Positions 25,823 through 34,419 of a stretch of 64,000 nt of DNA are shown here, one piece after another (position 1 is the stretch's first letter; each line of letters starts with the position of its first letter). The position numbers were made by a program, and so were the translations under genes. The stretch lies in the NCBI RefSeq assembly GCF_014641075.1, contig NZ_BMHP01000002.1, positions 1,736,001 through 1,800,000 of the forward strand, in the 5' to 3' direction. The DNA comes from Paenibacillus nasutitermitis (GTDB lineage: Bacteria; Bacillota; Bacilli; Paenibacillales; Paenibacillaceae). A model generated the notes under the pieces. That model did not search any database, was not told the origin of the DNA, and worked only from the letters and a program-made list of their open reading frames with translations.

Positions 25823-25996
25823 ACGCTTACGAGGTTAGCTGTCGGATTCGGGCGGTGAGAGTCGCCCTACGCAACGGGACGAAAACCAGACGTCCGGCCC
25901 CTCGCGATTCACCCCTGACGGATGGCGTCTGACTCTCACATCAGCAGCCAACCATACATGTGGTTCCCCCGTTCCCCTTTAAGGAAACTCAGCGTT
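25823..25996 (-). promoter_or_regulatory. c-di-AMP (ydaO-type) riboswitch, promoter-proximal copy of a tandem pair
   Basis: A second complete ydaO-class element on the minus strand: AACGCTGAG, ACGGGGGAACC, GGGGTGAATCGC, TAGGGCGACTCTCACC, GAATCCGACAGCTAACCTCG and AAGCG. The 3' half is almost identical to the proximal copy, while the variable stems differ, which indicates an old duplication with the folds kept. No terminator is visible between the two copies. Confidence 0.93.
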
Positions 25997-26027
25997 TCTT
26001 GTTTCACTTATTGAATTCATGAATCGT

Positions 26028-26056
26028 ATATTACGCCTGCCCCGAATGTTTGTAAA
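26028..26056 (-). promoter_or_regulatory. Sigma-A-type promoter for the tandem-riboswitch transcript
   Basis: TTTACA, a 17-bp spacer and TAATAT on the minus strand, with the expected start about 25 bp before the first riboswitch. No comparably good promoter lies between the two riboswitches, so one transcript probably carries both. Confidence 0.7.
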
Positions 26057-26257
26057 GGAACCCCAATAGGGCCCTATTGAGAAAATTTGTCTTGTGGGTG
26101 AATTGAATCGCTTACAAGCAGTGTTCTCTCCTGATAGTTCTCTCCAGCTCACTCAATCTCGCTCTTCCACTAATATAGTCTAAAAATTATAGAATTCTTT
26201 CCTCTCCACAATAGTTGTACCCGGGAAGACAAGCCTCTTTGGATGAAAATAAAAATA

Positions 26258-26279
26258 ACCGCCCAGTTCGCTGGGCGGT
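26258..26279 (-). terminator. Terminator of the Gfo/Idh operon
   Basis: ACCGCCCAG/CTGGGCGGT with a TTCG-type tetraloop, followed on the minus strand by TATTTTTATTTTC, about 100 bp after the last gene of the dehydrogenase pair. Confidence 0.85.
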
Positions 26280-26382
26280 CTGAAAAGACCGATTCGGCAG
26301 CTTCTAATTCCATTCTCCGGTTAGTTGTGCTTTCATTCCCTCACAACGGGCCGGAGAATCATTTTCTTCGCGCTGCCCCTCT

Positions 26383-27243
26383 TCATTTCCTCGAAATCGC
26401 TATCCAGATATCATCATTTGCCATTGCCCTATGCCCCGCTTCGATCATGCTCATGATCTCCAGCGTCTCTTCCTTGGGAACAGGAGGAATACCTGTTTCA
26501 AAAAATTCCAACAGCGCATGAATGAATCCCGGAAAAAAATTCGTGCAGGGGCTTATAAATATCCCATCGCCGTTCGCCCATTGCATAGATGCTTGAAAGG
26601 GCGCATCCTGCAGCTGATGCATCGATGCGCGTCTTCCATCCGCATAATCCACCACCATTAACCGTCCGTTATTTGTCGATAAGCTTTTGATTTTGTTCGC
26701 TCCGATACCCATGAGGGAAACGATCATCTCAAATTGATGCACCGCATAATTTTCATAGTGCCCCGGCCCCGTTACGGCCAGATACTCCAAGGAACGTTCC
26801 ATTCTGCCGCCCGAATAAGGGGTTAGCTCTTCCGAAAAACGCAGGGCTGAGCTGGAAAATAGAGGGGTGTGATGCTCCTCAGCCAAATGAAACATCCGGA
26901 TTCCCGATTGCAGATCGGGAGAGAACGTTTTATCGATATACACCGGTTTGCCGGATTCAAGCGCAATTCGCGATAATCGCTCATGATGTTCCGGATGGTC
27001 CGGGGAAAGAACGATGATGCAATCGGATTTATCAACGAGCTCCTCAATCGAAGCGGATCTTTCCACCTGGTGCTTATGACACCAGCTTTCCGTGTCCAGC
27101 CCGGTTTCAAGATCCTTCTCCGCCCAGGCATAAGCAACTGTATAATCGCGGCCTGACCTTGCGGCCTCCTCCTTGATCCACCCCGGGTATTGATTGGCAT
27201 GCCACTCATCAAGGTAATAATCGATAAAACCGATCTTTTTCAT
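26383..27243 (-). CDS. Gfo/Idh/MocA-like oxidoreductase, second of a pair
   Basis: A 286-residue protein with a Gfo/Idh-like organisation: an N-terminal Rossmann part (KKIGFIDYYLDEWHANQYPGW, then DKSDCIIVLSPDHPEHHERL and GKPVYIDKTFSPD, which corresponds to the EKP step of the family), and a C-terminal alpha/beta domain. The GxGxxG loop is replaced by IDYYLDEWH, so NAD(P) binding may be altered. It overlaps the preceding Gfo/Idh gene by 4 bp (ATGA), so the two are coupled. A role in converting an unusual sugar or cyclitol is inferred. Confidence 0.75.
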   Translation of the reverse strand: MKKIGFIDYYLDEWHANQYPGWIKEEAARSGRDYTVAYAWAEKDLETGLDTESWCHKHQVERSASIEELVDKSDCIIVLSPDHPEHHERLSRIALESGKPVYIDKTFSPDLQSGIRMFHLAEEHHTPLFSSSALRFSEELTPYSGGRMERSLEYLAVTGPGHYENYAVHQFEMIVSLMGIGANKIKSLSTNNGRLMVVDYADGRRASMHQLQDAPFQASMQWANGDGIFISPCTNFFPGFIHALLEFFETGIPPVPKEETLEIMSMIEAGHRAMANDDIWIAISRK

Positions 27244-28298
27244 AGGCTCACTTCTTTTCCCAGCTCGGAGGATTGATAAAGGGCTTCCATAACTTGAGAA
27301 GTCTGGATCACATGGTCGATACTGGCCCGGTTCTTCGTATTGGCGCTCGCGGATTTCAGGAAATCATCGATCTCATCATGGAACATATCGGTTTTGGCAA
27401 AAGAATGGCTGGTTTCACTCAGCATCCCGTTCTTCGCGGAATATACTTTGAAATCTCCACCGTACTGCAGCTTTACGCCTGCCTTGTCACCGAGAAATTC
27501 AATAAACATCGCAGATTCATTAATATTCTGAGCCCATGCTCCATTCAAGCTTAAGGTCGGTCCCGATGTGCGGATCAGACCCGTCACAAAATCTTCGACA
27601 TCATACGTGCCGCTGTAATCAGGCGGACCTGCCCACATATCCAGGTAGGTGTAATTCTTCATATCTTTCCCCAGCTCGCTGTGAACCGTCCCGGATACCG
27701 TGAGAATATCGGGCTGGTTCAGACAGTACAGAATCAGATCCAGGAAATGAACGCCCCAGTCGATGAGCACGCCTCCTCCAGCCTTCGCTTTCGTCGTGAA
27801 AGGTCCACCAAGTCCGGGTATGGAACGGTGAGACCGGAAGGAACAATAGACATGATAGATGCTGCCCAGTTCTCCCGCTTCAATCATGTCTTTTATCTTG
27901 TTGACAGCCGTATTAAAGCGATTGACCACCCCGATGCTGAGTATTCTGTCATTGCGGTCCGCAGCCGCTTTCATTTCACGGACAAGATCCATATTGACCG
28001 ACGCAGGTTTCTCGCACAACACATGCTTGCCCGCATTCAAACAGGCAATCGCGATCTCGGCATGCGAGTCGTTCGGCGTACATATGGAGACCGCTTCCAC
28101 TTCCTCATCTTCCAGAATCGCTTTGTAGTCCGTTTCCGTGAAGGGCACCTTATACTCGCCTGCCAGTTCAACCGCCCGTTCCCGTCTGATATCGACCAGA
28201 TACTTGATTTCTGCATGCTCATTTTGAGCGTAGGCTTTAATATGCTGCGATTTTGCAATCATGCCGCAGCCAATTACCGCCACTTTCATTTTCCGCAT
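27240..28298 (-). CDS. Gfo/Idh/MocA family oxidoreductase
   Basis: A 352-residue NAD(P)-dependent oxidoreductase. The Rossmann motif is VAVIGCGMIAKSQH, followed by the catalytic-lysine motif CEKP (about 93-97) and the family's GGGVLIDWGVHFLDLILY. The substrate is probably a sugar, inositol or sugar acid. AGGAGG sits eight bases before the ATG. It is first in a two-gene operon, with an AraC regulator gene immediately upstream on the same strand. Confidence 0.9.
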   Translation of the reverse strand: MRKMKVAVIGCGMIAKSQHIKAYAQNEHAEIKYLVDIRRERAVELAGEYKVPFTETDYKAILEDEEVEAVSICTPNDSHAEIAIACLNAGKHVLCEKPASVNMDLVREMKAAADRNDRILSIGVVNRFNTAVNKIKDMIEAGELGSIYHVYCSFRSHRSIPGLGGPFTTKAKAGGGVLIDWGVHFLDLILYCLNQPDILTVSGTVHSELGKDMKNYTYLDMWAGPPDYSGTYDVEDFVTGLIRTSGPTLSLNGAWAQNINESAMFIEFLGDKAGVKLQYGGDFKVYSAKNGMLSETSHSFAKTDMFHDEIDDFLKSASANTKNRASIDHVIQTSQVMEALYQSSELGKEVSL

Positions 28299-28384
28299 CC
28301 ATAATCCCTCCTTTAGTCTACCGGGACTATAATAGCAGAATGAAAAGAGGCTTTATTTAACCTTTTTCGTTATTGTATTGTTCA

Positions 28385-29296
28385 TTATTTGCGGTTTGCA
28401 TATAGGCTTTGGTATTCAGACGGAGAAATGCCGAAATTTTTACTAAAGGCTTTGCTGAATGTATGAATGGATTGGTAATGCAGTTTTTCGGCGATTTGCG
28501 TAATATTCATATCCGAAGTTTTCAGCCATTCAACCGCTTTTTCAAACCGTTTACGGTTGTAATACTCTTTGATTGTCAGTCCCACTTCTTTGGAAAAGAG
28601 ATGGGAGATGTAGGAGTAGCTATAATGGAGCTCAACGGCAATTTGGGTAAGCTCCGATATCTTATGCAGGTTGTAATCGATGAAATGGATGACTTCATAG
28701 ACGATTTTTTTGCTTTCATCCGTTTTGTTTTGCGGAGAATAGTCCGTTTTCCGGCTTTCAAAAAAATTGCGGTAGGCCATTACAACAATCTGGTAAAGAT
28801 TCGTTTCGATCATTAAAGACGAATAGCTGTTCAGGTTGATCAATTCGTTGAATATACTGACAAAAGCCCCGTGGATTCCGAAATCATCTTCCATCACGGG
28901 GTGTTGAATGCGGTCAAACATTTTTTTGATATGTACAAGCGATTTCGGGCCATCCATACTTTCGGTAAAGTTAAATCCAACATAGAAATAACGGAAGGGC
29001 TCAATGGGATCTGCTTTGCCGTCATGCCGCTCACCCGGAAGATTGATCATAACATCCCCCGCCTTCACGGGGAAAGCGATGCCATCGCGGTAGAAGACGC
29101 CCTTGCCGGATACAATATAGCTGATTTCATAACAGAATTGGACATGCTCGCCGATGACATAACCCCCATCACAGGATAAATCTCCAATTTGCAGCAGCAA
29201 AATCGATTCAAAGACCTGGGGATCATTAAAATAGATATGATCATAATGGAATTTTTTCTGTTTATCCGCTCCGCCAACCATTCCGGTCTTGTCCAA
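28385..29296 (-). CDS. AraC family transcriptional regulator
   Basis: A 303-residue regulator: an N-terminal cupin (CYEISYIVSGKGVFYRDG, MINLPGERHDG) and a C-terminal double helix-turn-helix (ISELTQIAVELHYSYSYISHLF and NITQIAEKLHYQSIHTFSKAFSKNFGISPSEYQ). The start is uncertain; a TTG is used because it gives the longest reading, with no strong ribosome site. It lies 86 bp upstream of the Gfo/Idh pair on the same strand and probably activates it. Confidence 0.87.
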   Translation of the reverse strand: MDKTGMVGGADKQKKFHYDHIYFNDPQVFESILLLQIGDLSCDGGYVIGEHVQFCYEISYIVSGKGVFYRDGIAFPVKAGDVMINLPGERHDGKADPIEPFRYFYVGFNFTESMDGPKSLVHIKKMFDRIQHPVMEDDFGIHGAFVSIFNELINLNSYSSLMIETNLYQIVVMAYRNFFESRKTDYSPQNKTDESKKIVYEVIHFIDYNLHKISELTQIAVELHYSYSYISHLFSKEVGLTIKEYYNRKRFEKAVEWLKTSDMNITQIAEKLHYQSIHTFSKAFSKNFGISPSEYQSLYANRK

Positions 29297-29393
29297 TTCC
29301 GGCAGCCCCCCATTGATGAACGTTACTTCGACATTTCCTCATGCCAGTCTATTTTCCAAGCTTACATTAACACAGCCAAAAATAATACAAAAA

Positions 29394-29416
29394 GAAGCCT
29401 TGCTAAGCAAGGCTTC
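29394..29416 (-). terminator. Terminator of the tRNA operon
   Basis: Perfect hairpin GAAGCCTTGCT/AGCAAGGCTTC followed on the minus strand by TTTTTGTATTATTTTT, 18 bp after the last tRNA gene. Confidence 0.88.
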
Positions 29417-29433
29417 CTGGAATAATTAAGGTT

Positions 29434-29518
29434 TGGTGCGGTCGGCGGGATTTGAACCCGCACACCCAATGGGCGCCACCCCCTCAAGATGGTGTGTCTG
29501 CCGTTCCACCACGACCGC
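29434..29518 (-). tRNA. tRNA-Leu (GAG)
   Basis: Read on the minus strand: acceptor GCGGTCG/CGACCGC, anticodon stem CCATC/GGTGG with loop TTGAGGG (anticodon GAG), a long class II variable arm, T arm GCGGGTTCAAATCCCGC, and encoded CCA. It is the last of five tRNA genes in one transcript. Confidence 0.95.
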
Positions 29519-29559
29519 GGAGTGATATGCAATTATGATAATAACATATCGGATAAAAA

Positions 29560-29635
29560 TGGTGAGCCATGAAGGACTCGAACCTTCGACACCCTGATTA
29601 AAAGTCAGGTGCTCTACCAACTGAGCTAATGGCTC
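29560..29635 (-). tRNA. tRNA-Lys (TTT)
   Basis: Minus-strand cloverleaf with acceptor GAGCCAT, D arm AGCTCAGTTGGTAGAGC, anticodon loop CTTTTAA, T loop GGTTCGAGTCC and encoded CCA; fourth in the tRNA operon. Confidence 0.96.
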
Positions 29636-29638
29636 GAA

Positions 29639-29713
29639 TGGTGACCCGTAGGGGAATCGAACCCCTGTTACCTCCGTGAAAGGGAGGTGTCTTAACCGCT
29701 TGACCAACGGGCC
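29639..29713 (-). tRNA. tRNA-Glu (TTC)
   Basis: Minus-strand cloverleaf with acceptor GGCCCGT/ACGGGTC (one G-U pair), anticodon loop CTTTCAC (TTC), T loop GGTTCGATTCC and encoded CCA; only 3 bp separate it from tRNA-Lys. Confidence 0.96.
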
Positions 29714-29886
29714 GCAATAGTGATGCTCAGATGTGCCGCTTTCAAGCGACAAGAACTAGTATAACCAATTTCATTCTTCACGGCAAGTACTTTTTTTGAT
29801 AAATTTCATCGTTGTCTTTCAGCAATTTTCGCCCCGGAGCAAACAAAAAGGACCGGCTTACGGCCCATGTCTGTCATCCATAAGTA

Positions 29887-29977
29887 TGGCGGAGAGAGAG
29901 GGATTCGAACCCTCGCACCACTTGCGCAGTCTAACCCCTTAGCAGAGGGTCCCCTTGAGCCACTTGGGTATCTCTCC
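29887..29977 (-). tRNA. tRNA-Ser (GCT)
   Basis: A class II tRNA on the minus strand: acceptor GGAGAGA/TCTCTCC, anticodon GCT in CTGCTAA, a long variable arm, T loop GGTTCGAATCC, discriminator G and encoded CCA. A 173-bp spacer separates it from the Glu-Lys-Leu group. Confidence 0.95.
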
Positions 29978-29987
29978 AGAAAAGAAA

Positions 29988-30063
29988 TGGCTCCCCGAAC
30001 AGGACTCGAACCTGTGACAACTCGATTAACAGTCGAGTGCTCTACCAACTGAGCTATCAGGGA
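29988..30063 (-). tRNA. tRNA-Asn (GTT)
   Basis: Minus-strand cloverleaf with D arm AGCTCAGTTGGTAGAGC, anticodon loop CTGTTAA (GTT), T loop GGTTCGAGTCC and encoded CCA. It is first in the operon, close behind the promoter. Confidence 0.96.
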
Positions 30064-30086
30064 ATGTGTTTTTGGTGACAAGAAAT

Positions 30087-30115
30087 AATGTATCATGATT
30101 CAATTTTTAAGTCAA
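30087..30115 (-). promoter_or_regulatory. Promoter of the tRNA operon
   Basis: TTGACT, a 17-bp spacer and TACATT on the minus strand, about 25 bp upstream of tRNA-Asn. It overlaps the 3' end of sprT. Confidence 0.65.
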
Positions 30116-30572
30116 GCATAAATAGCAATAAATTGCCCCGGCATTTTCCACAGGCATATTTTCGGGGGTCAACTTTTCTTTTCCGTAAATATTCCATGCC
30201 GCAGCTTCGGCATATCAGCTTGTACCGGTAAGGCTCCACACGCCTCCTTGCACGATCCGGAAGCGATTTGCAGAACCGGGTGCCGCCCACTTTCGCCAGC
30301 AGATTTTTGAAATCGGCGTCACGGTGCTTGTAACCGCGCCCCAGCAGATGCAGATGATAGTGGCACAGCTCATGCTTGATGATCTTCTCCGTTTCCTCCA
30401 CGCCGTAGTTCGCCAGCTGATGCGGGCTGATCTCGATATGATGGGTCTTGGTGAAATAACGCCCACCTGTCGAAGTCAGACGCGCATTGAACGTTGCCTG
30501 GTGCCGAAAAGAAAGCTGGAAATACTGGAGGGATATTTTCTCGACCCACGCTTGCAGGATATGGTCTTCCAT
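30093..30572 (-). CDS. sprT: SprT family zinc metalloprotein
   Basis: A 159-residue SprT-like protein. The HExxH zinc motif is in KHELCHYHLHLLG (about residues 66-78), with the further SprT features GRGYKHRDADFKNLL and a C-terminal zinc ribbon CRSCG...CGKC. The length matches bacterial SprT. Eukaryotic relatives (Spartan) cleave DNA-protein crosslinks; the bacterial role is unclear. AAGGAG precedes the ATG. The tRNA-operon promoter overlaps its last codons. Confidence 0.9.
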   Translation of the reverse strand: MEDHILQAWVEKISLQYFQLSFRHQATFNARLTSTGGRYFTKTHHIEISPHQLANYGVEETEKIIKHELCHYHLHLLGRGYKHRDADFKNLLAKVGGTRFCKSLPDRARRRVEPYRYKLICRSCGMEYLRKRKVDPRKYACGKCRGNLLLFMLDLKIES

Positions 30573-30681
30573 TACGTTTCTCCTTTATCAGCTCTTGCAT
30601 AATTATACTTGAATTTTAAAGGACGGATACGCTACACTGTCAAGTAGTATTCACCTGTAGGAATGAGGGGAGCTTAATTCA

Positions 30682-31035
30682 ATGGCACATATGCGTTTTA
30701 TTATAATGAAAAATGAACAAGATATCTCTTTCGTGGAGATGCCGCAGTCTCATGCTTACCAGCTGAGCGCACTTAATCTGCGCCTGCATAAGGAAATCGA
30801 CAAGCTGACCGCAAGCAATGTCCCGGCCCTGCCTCTGGCCATCGCCGAATGCGATGAACTCGAGCTGCATGACCCGTCGCTCGCCGTTCATTCCGGTCTG
30901 GATTATATTAATTCGCTGGAGCGCGACTTCTCTTCCATTCAGGAGAAATCGTATCCCCTGATATCGCTGCTTACCGAAATTCGTGCCCTTCAAGCGCAGC
31001 TGGAGCAGTGGTATGAGGAAGAAGCAGAAGTTTAA
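30682..31035 (+). CDS. Conserved-looking hypothetical protein
   Basis: A 117-residue acidic, mostly helical protein that I do not recognise. It opens with MRFIIMKNEQDISFVEMP and ends in a Leu/Gln-rich helix and an acidic tail. There is no signal peptide, membrane helix or metal motif. GAGGGGA lies about ten bases before the ATG, and codon use resembles the neighbours, so it is probably real. It lies upstream of cmpA on the same strand with a 105-bp gap. Confidence 0.6.
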   Translation: MAHMRFIIMKNEQDISFVEMPQSHAYQLSALNLRLHKEIDKLTASNVPALPLAIAECDELELHDPSLAVHSGLDYINSLERDFSSIQEKSYPLISLLTEIRALQAQLEQWYEEEAEV

Positions 31036-31140
31036 CCGCTGATTATGGGGCAGACCACGATTGGACCTGCACGGATAATCGCCTATTCCCATATGCTAGT
31101 TACTGCAACAAGTGACGGCTTTGGAAGGAGGCGAAGGATC

Positions 31141-31290
31141 GTGCCGCAATGGCTATGCAATCAATTGATGCGCGCTTTTGTGAAGAAGGACAGACGTCAA
31201 ATCCGTCTGCTCAACGATTGCTGGTATTTCTACCGGACAAAACAGCAGCCCGATGAAAGTCCGGCAGGCGACAGGGTGACCGATGTTTAA
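31141..31290 (+). CDS. cmpA: Cortex morphogenetic protein CmpA
   Basis: A 49-residue peptide whose N-terminal 32 residues (PQWLCNQLMRAFVKKD, RRQIRLLNDCWYFYR) match the short spore protein CmpA of B. subtilis, which takes part in quality control of coat and cortex assembly with SpoIVA and ClpXP. The start is GTG, preceded by GGAAGGAGG; the frame is open 32 codons upstream but that part lacks a ribosome site and is not conserved in type. The C-terminal 15 residues are an extension beyond the usual length of about 37. Confidence 0.85.
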   Translation: MPQWLCNQLMRAFVKKDRRQIRLLNDCWYFYRTKQQPDESPAGDRVTDV

Positions 31291-31402
31291 GCATAACCTG
31301 GAAAGAATGGAACAAGTCTTGTTTTTCTCGTGATGGCGAACAGTTTCTTCGCGTTGCCGTTATGCGGCACACTCGAATTAGCTGATAAATTTTCATCAAA
31401 AA

Positions 31403-31454
31403 AAGGGTGTTATCTCCCGGCAGTGACTCGTGACTGCCTGAAGATAACGCCCTT
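31403..31454 (-). terminator. Terminator of tex
   Basis: Long imperfect hairpin with AAGGGCGTTATCT/AGATAACACCCTT arms followed by TTTTTTT on the minus strand, 19 bp after the tex stop. Confidence 0.85.
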
Positions 31455-31472
31455 TCTGCCGTTTACGCGATT

Positions 31473-33737
31473 TTAGTCCGGCTTGCGCATAGTCAGGCTT
31501 ACGCGTCCTTTCTTCAAATCAACGCCAATGACCCATACGGTCACGGTATCCCCCACAGAAACGACGTCCGTGGGATGTTTGACGAACTTGTTGCTGAGCT
31601 GCGAAATATGGACAAGCCCGTCGTTTTTGATCCCGATGTCGACAAATGCGCCAAAGTCAATTACATTGCGCACCGTCCCGTGCAGCTCCATGCCAGGGTG
31701 CAAATCCTCCATGCTCAGCACATCCGTATGAAAAATAGGAGCGGGAAGCTCCTCCCTCGGATCCCTGCCAGGGCGCAGGAGGCTGTCTACGATGTCTCTG
31801 AGCGTCGGAACACCCACTTCCAGTGATTGGGCTACCTTGTCCATCTCTATCGCCGCCAGAGCCGCTTTAAACGCCTCTGAACCCAAATCTTCCAGCTTCA
31901 GCCCAAGCGTCTTGCAAAGCTTGCCGACCACCGCATACGATTCCGGATGGATCGGCGTCCGGTCCAGCAGGTTGGTGCTATCCGGCACGCGGATAAAACC
32001 GATGCACTGCTCATAGGTTTTGGCTCCCAGCCGCGGTACACCCTGAAGCGTTTTGCGCTCGCTGAATTTTCCTTTTTCCTCCCGGAATTTCACGATATTC
32101 TTCGCTGTGGTGGCATTAATCCCGGCCACGTAGGAGAGCAGCGAGGCTGAGGCCGTATTCACATCGACTCCGACATGGTTAACCGCAGACTCCACCACGC
32201 CGCCAAGCGTTTCTTCAAGCCGCTTCTGGCTCACATCATGCTGATACTGCCCGACGCCAATCGCTTTGGGCTCGATCTTCACAAGCTCCGCCAGCGGGTC
32301 CTGGAGCCGCCTGGCAATCGATACCGCACTGCGCTCCGCTACGTCAAGTGCCGGGAACTCCTCAGCAGCAAGCTTCGAGGCCGAATAGACGCTTGCTCCC
32401 GCTTCGCTGACAATAATATACTTCAGCTCCACCTGCTTGTCCTTGCCGGCAGCCTTGCGCTTGCCGATCAGGTCCGCAATAAACTGCTCCGTCTCGCGGG
32501 AAGCCGTGCCATTGCCAATGACGATCAATTCGACCTTATAGGTGTCGATCAGTTCCCCGATCCGCTTCTCCGCGTCGGCCGTCTTGTTGTGCGGAGCTGT
32601 CGGGTAAACAACGGCGACTTCCAGCAGTTTACCGGTCTCGTCAATCACCGCGAGCTTGCAGCCTGTCCGGAATGCGGGATCGACGCCAAGGACAACATTT
32701 CCACTTACTGGGGGCTGCAGCAGCAGATTACGCAAGTTTGTGGAGAAGATCTGAATCGCATGCTCCTCCGCTTTCTCGGTTATCTCACTGCGCACCTCCC
32801 GCTCGATGGACGGAGCGATCAGCCGTTTATACGCATCCTGAATCGTTTGCAGCAGCAGGCTTCCGATCGCCGGGATCGTTCCGCCGCGGATCGTCTGGCG
32901 GTCGATATAATCAATTATGCGTTCTGCCGGCACATCTAAAGACACGCGCAGCACATCCTCGCGCTCAGCCCGGTTGATCGCAAGTGTACGATGGGGCGGC
33001 AGCCGCTTCAACGGCTCCTGATACGCATAATACATCTCATAAACCGTTTCCTGCGCATTGTCCTTCGCTTCTGTACGGACTACGCCATTGTCGAATGTGA
33101 ATCTGCGCACCCATGCGCGGATCTTGGCATCGTCAGCCAACTGCTCGGCGATAATATCCATCGCTCCCTGGAGCGCATCTTCCGCAGAGGAAACCCCCTT
33201 CTCCGCATTCACATAACGCTCTGCCTCACGGCCCGGGTCCCCTTGGCGGGGCTGCGACAACAGCCAGGACGCAAGCGGCTCCAGACCGCGCTCCTTGGCA
33301 GTGCTGGCGCGGGTTTTGCGCTTCTGCCGGTAAGGACGGTACAGATCTTCGATCTCCTGCAGCTTAATGGAGGACACAATCGAGCTACGCAGCTCATCCG
33401 TCAGCTTACCCTGCTCGTCGATCAGCCGGATCACCTCACGCTTGCGCACTTCGAGATTGCGCATATACTGCAGCTTCTCTTCTATGGAGCGGAGCTCCGT
33501 CTCATCCAGCTCCCCGGTCATTTCCTTCCGGTAGCGGGCAATAAAAGGGATGGTATTGCCTTCATCCAGCAAACTGACGGCCGCTTTCACCTTGGTCGCC
33601 GGCAAACTGAGCTCGGTGGTAATCCGCCCAAGAATCCGCTCCTGCTCGGCCGCCTGCTCCTCCTTGGTCAGCTCAACCCGGACTCCCGGCTCAAGCTCCC
33701 ATTCCTGCTTCTTCGTATTCTCTTTGGTTTCAGCCAC
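31473..33737 (-). CDS. tex: Tex family S1 RNA-binding protein
   Basis: A 754-residue Tex/YhgF-type protein. The domains are an N-terminal helical Tex region, a YqgF-like RNase H fold (GVDPAFRTGCKLAVIDETG), helix-hairpin-helix repeats (ASLLSYVAGINATTAKNIV) and a C-terminal S1 domain (ELHGTVRNVIDFGAFVDIG). It binds nucleic acid and is linked to transcription and ribosome-associated processes. The start chosen is GTG (VAETKEN) with GGAGGG upstream; an ATG 11 codons earlier has no such site. Confidence 0.95.
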   Translation of the reverse strand: MAETKENTKKQEWELEPGVRVELTKEEQAAEQERILGRITTELSLPATKVKAAVSLLDEGNTIPFIARYRKEMTGELDETELRSIEEKLQYMRNLEVRKREVIRLIDEQGKLTDELRSSIVSSIKLQEIEDLYRPYRQKRKTRASTAKERGLEPLASWLLSQPRQGDPGREAERYVNAEKGVSSAEDALQGAMDIIAEQLADDAKIRAWVRRFTFDNGVVRTEAKDNAQETVYEMYYAYQEPLKRLPPHRTLAINRAEREDVLRVSLDVPAERIIDYIDRQTIRGGTIPAIGSLLLQTIQDAYKRLIAPSIEREVRSEITEKAEEHAIQIFSTNLRNLLLQPPVSGNVVLGVDPAFRTGCKLAVIDETGKLLEVAVVYPTAPHNKTADAEKRIGELIDTYKVELIVIGNGTASRETEQFIADLIGKRKAAGKDKQVELKYIIVSEAGASVYSASKLAAEEFPALDVAERSAVSIARRLQDPLAELVKIEPKAIGVGQYQHDVSQKRLEETLGGVVESAVNHVGVDVNTASASLLSYVAGINATTAKNIVKFREEKGKFSERKTLQGVPRLGAKTYEQCIGFIRVPDSTNLLDRTPIHPESYAVVGKLCKTLGLKLEDLGSEAFKAALAAIEMDKVAQSLEVGVPTLRDIVDSLLRPGRDPREELPAPIFHTDVLSMEDLHPGMELHGTVRNVIDFGAFVDIGIKNDGLVHISQLSNKFVKHPTDVVSVGDTVTVWVIGVDLKKGRVSLTMRKPD

Positions 33738-33788
33738 TTTTATTTCCCTCCATCTTCTATAACAGGGCATAACCCCTACCGCTCGGCT

Positions 33789-34418
33789 CTAAGCCGGCAC
33801 GTAAGGGTTATTTTCCATCTCATATCCAATACTTGTCTGCGGTCCATGACCGGGGTATACACGCACATTCGAATCAAGCTTGTACAATTTGCCGCGGATG
33901 GAATCATACAAATCCCTTTCACGTCCGCCGGGCAGGTCCGTCCGGCCCACTGATTTGCGGAAAAGCACATCGCCGCTGAAGAGATGCTCCCCGCACAGAA
34001 GGCTCACGCTTCCCGGCGAATGACCGGGTGTATGCATCACCTGAAATTTGTGACCGATCAGTTCCAGCTTCTGACCCTGCGCAAGCGCGAACTCCGCCGG
34101 ATCGGTCGTAAGCGGCTCCGTGACATCCGACCAGCGCTCGGAGCCGTTTTTGCGGGCATCTGTGAGCCAATCCGCTTCCAGATCATGCAGATAAACGGGG
34201 CAGCCAGCCGCTTTGCGTACCGCATCGACACCCCCCATATGATCGAAATGGGCATGCGTCAGGACAATCGCTTCAATGGTCAGGCCTTGAATACGCGTCA
34301 GCAGCCGCTGCGGATTCATGCCGGGGTCGATAACAATGCCCCGTTCGCCGGTTTCCTCGGTAATCAGGTAAGCGTTTGTTTGCAGGGGACCGAGTGTAAA
34401 AGTCTCAATCTTTAACAT
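33789..34418 (-). CDS. Metallo-beta-lactamase-fold hydrolase (glyoxalase II-like)
   Basis: A 209-residue MBL hydrolase with the metal motif THAHFDH (His55, His57, Asp59, His60), further His in HTPGHS, the bridging Asp in FSGDVLF and the terminal YPGHG. It resembles B. subtilis YqgX. A thiolester such as S-lactoyl-bacillithiol is a plausible substrate, which is inference. It starts 1 bp after the stop of the thioredoxin-like gene with no ribosome site of its own, so it is translationally coupled. Confidence 0.85.
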   Translation of the reverse strand: MLKIETFTLGPLQTNAYLITEETGERGIVIDPGMNPQRLLTRIQGLTIEAIVLTHAHFDHMGGVDAVRKAAGCPVYLHDLEADWLTDARKNGSERWSDVTEPLTTDPAEFALAQGQKLELIGHKFQVMHTPGHSPGSVSLLCGEHLFSGDVLFRKSVGRTDLPGGRERDLYDSIRGKLYKLDSNVRVYPGHGPQTSIGYEMENNPYVPA

Positions 34419-34419
34419 C

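Noticed and set aside
29426..30096. ORFs of 96-108 codons across the tRNA region
   Set aside because: They run through tRNA genes and are artefacts of translating structural RNA.
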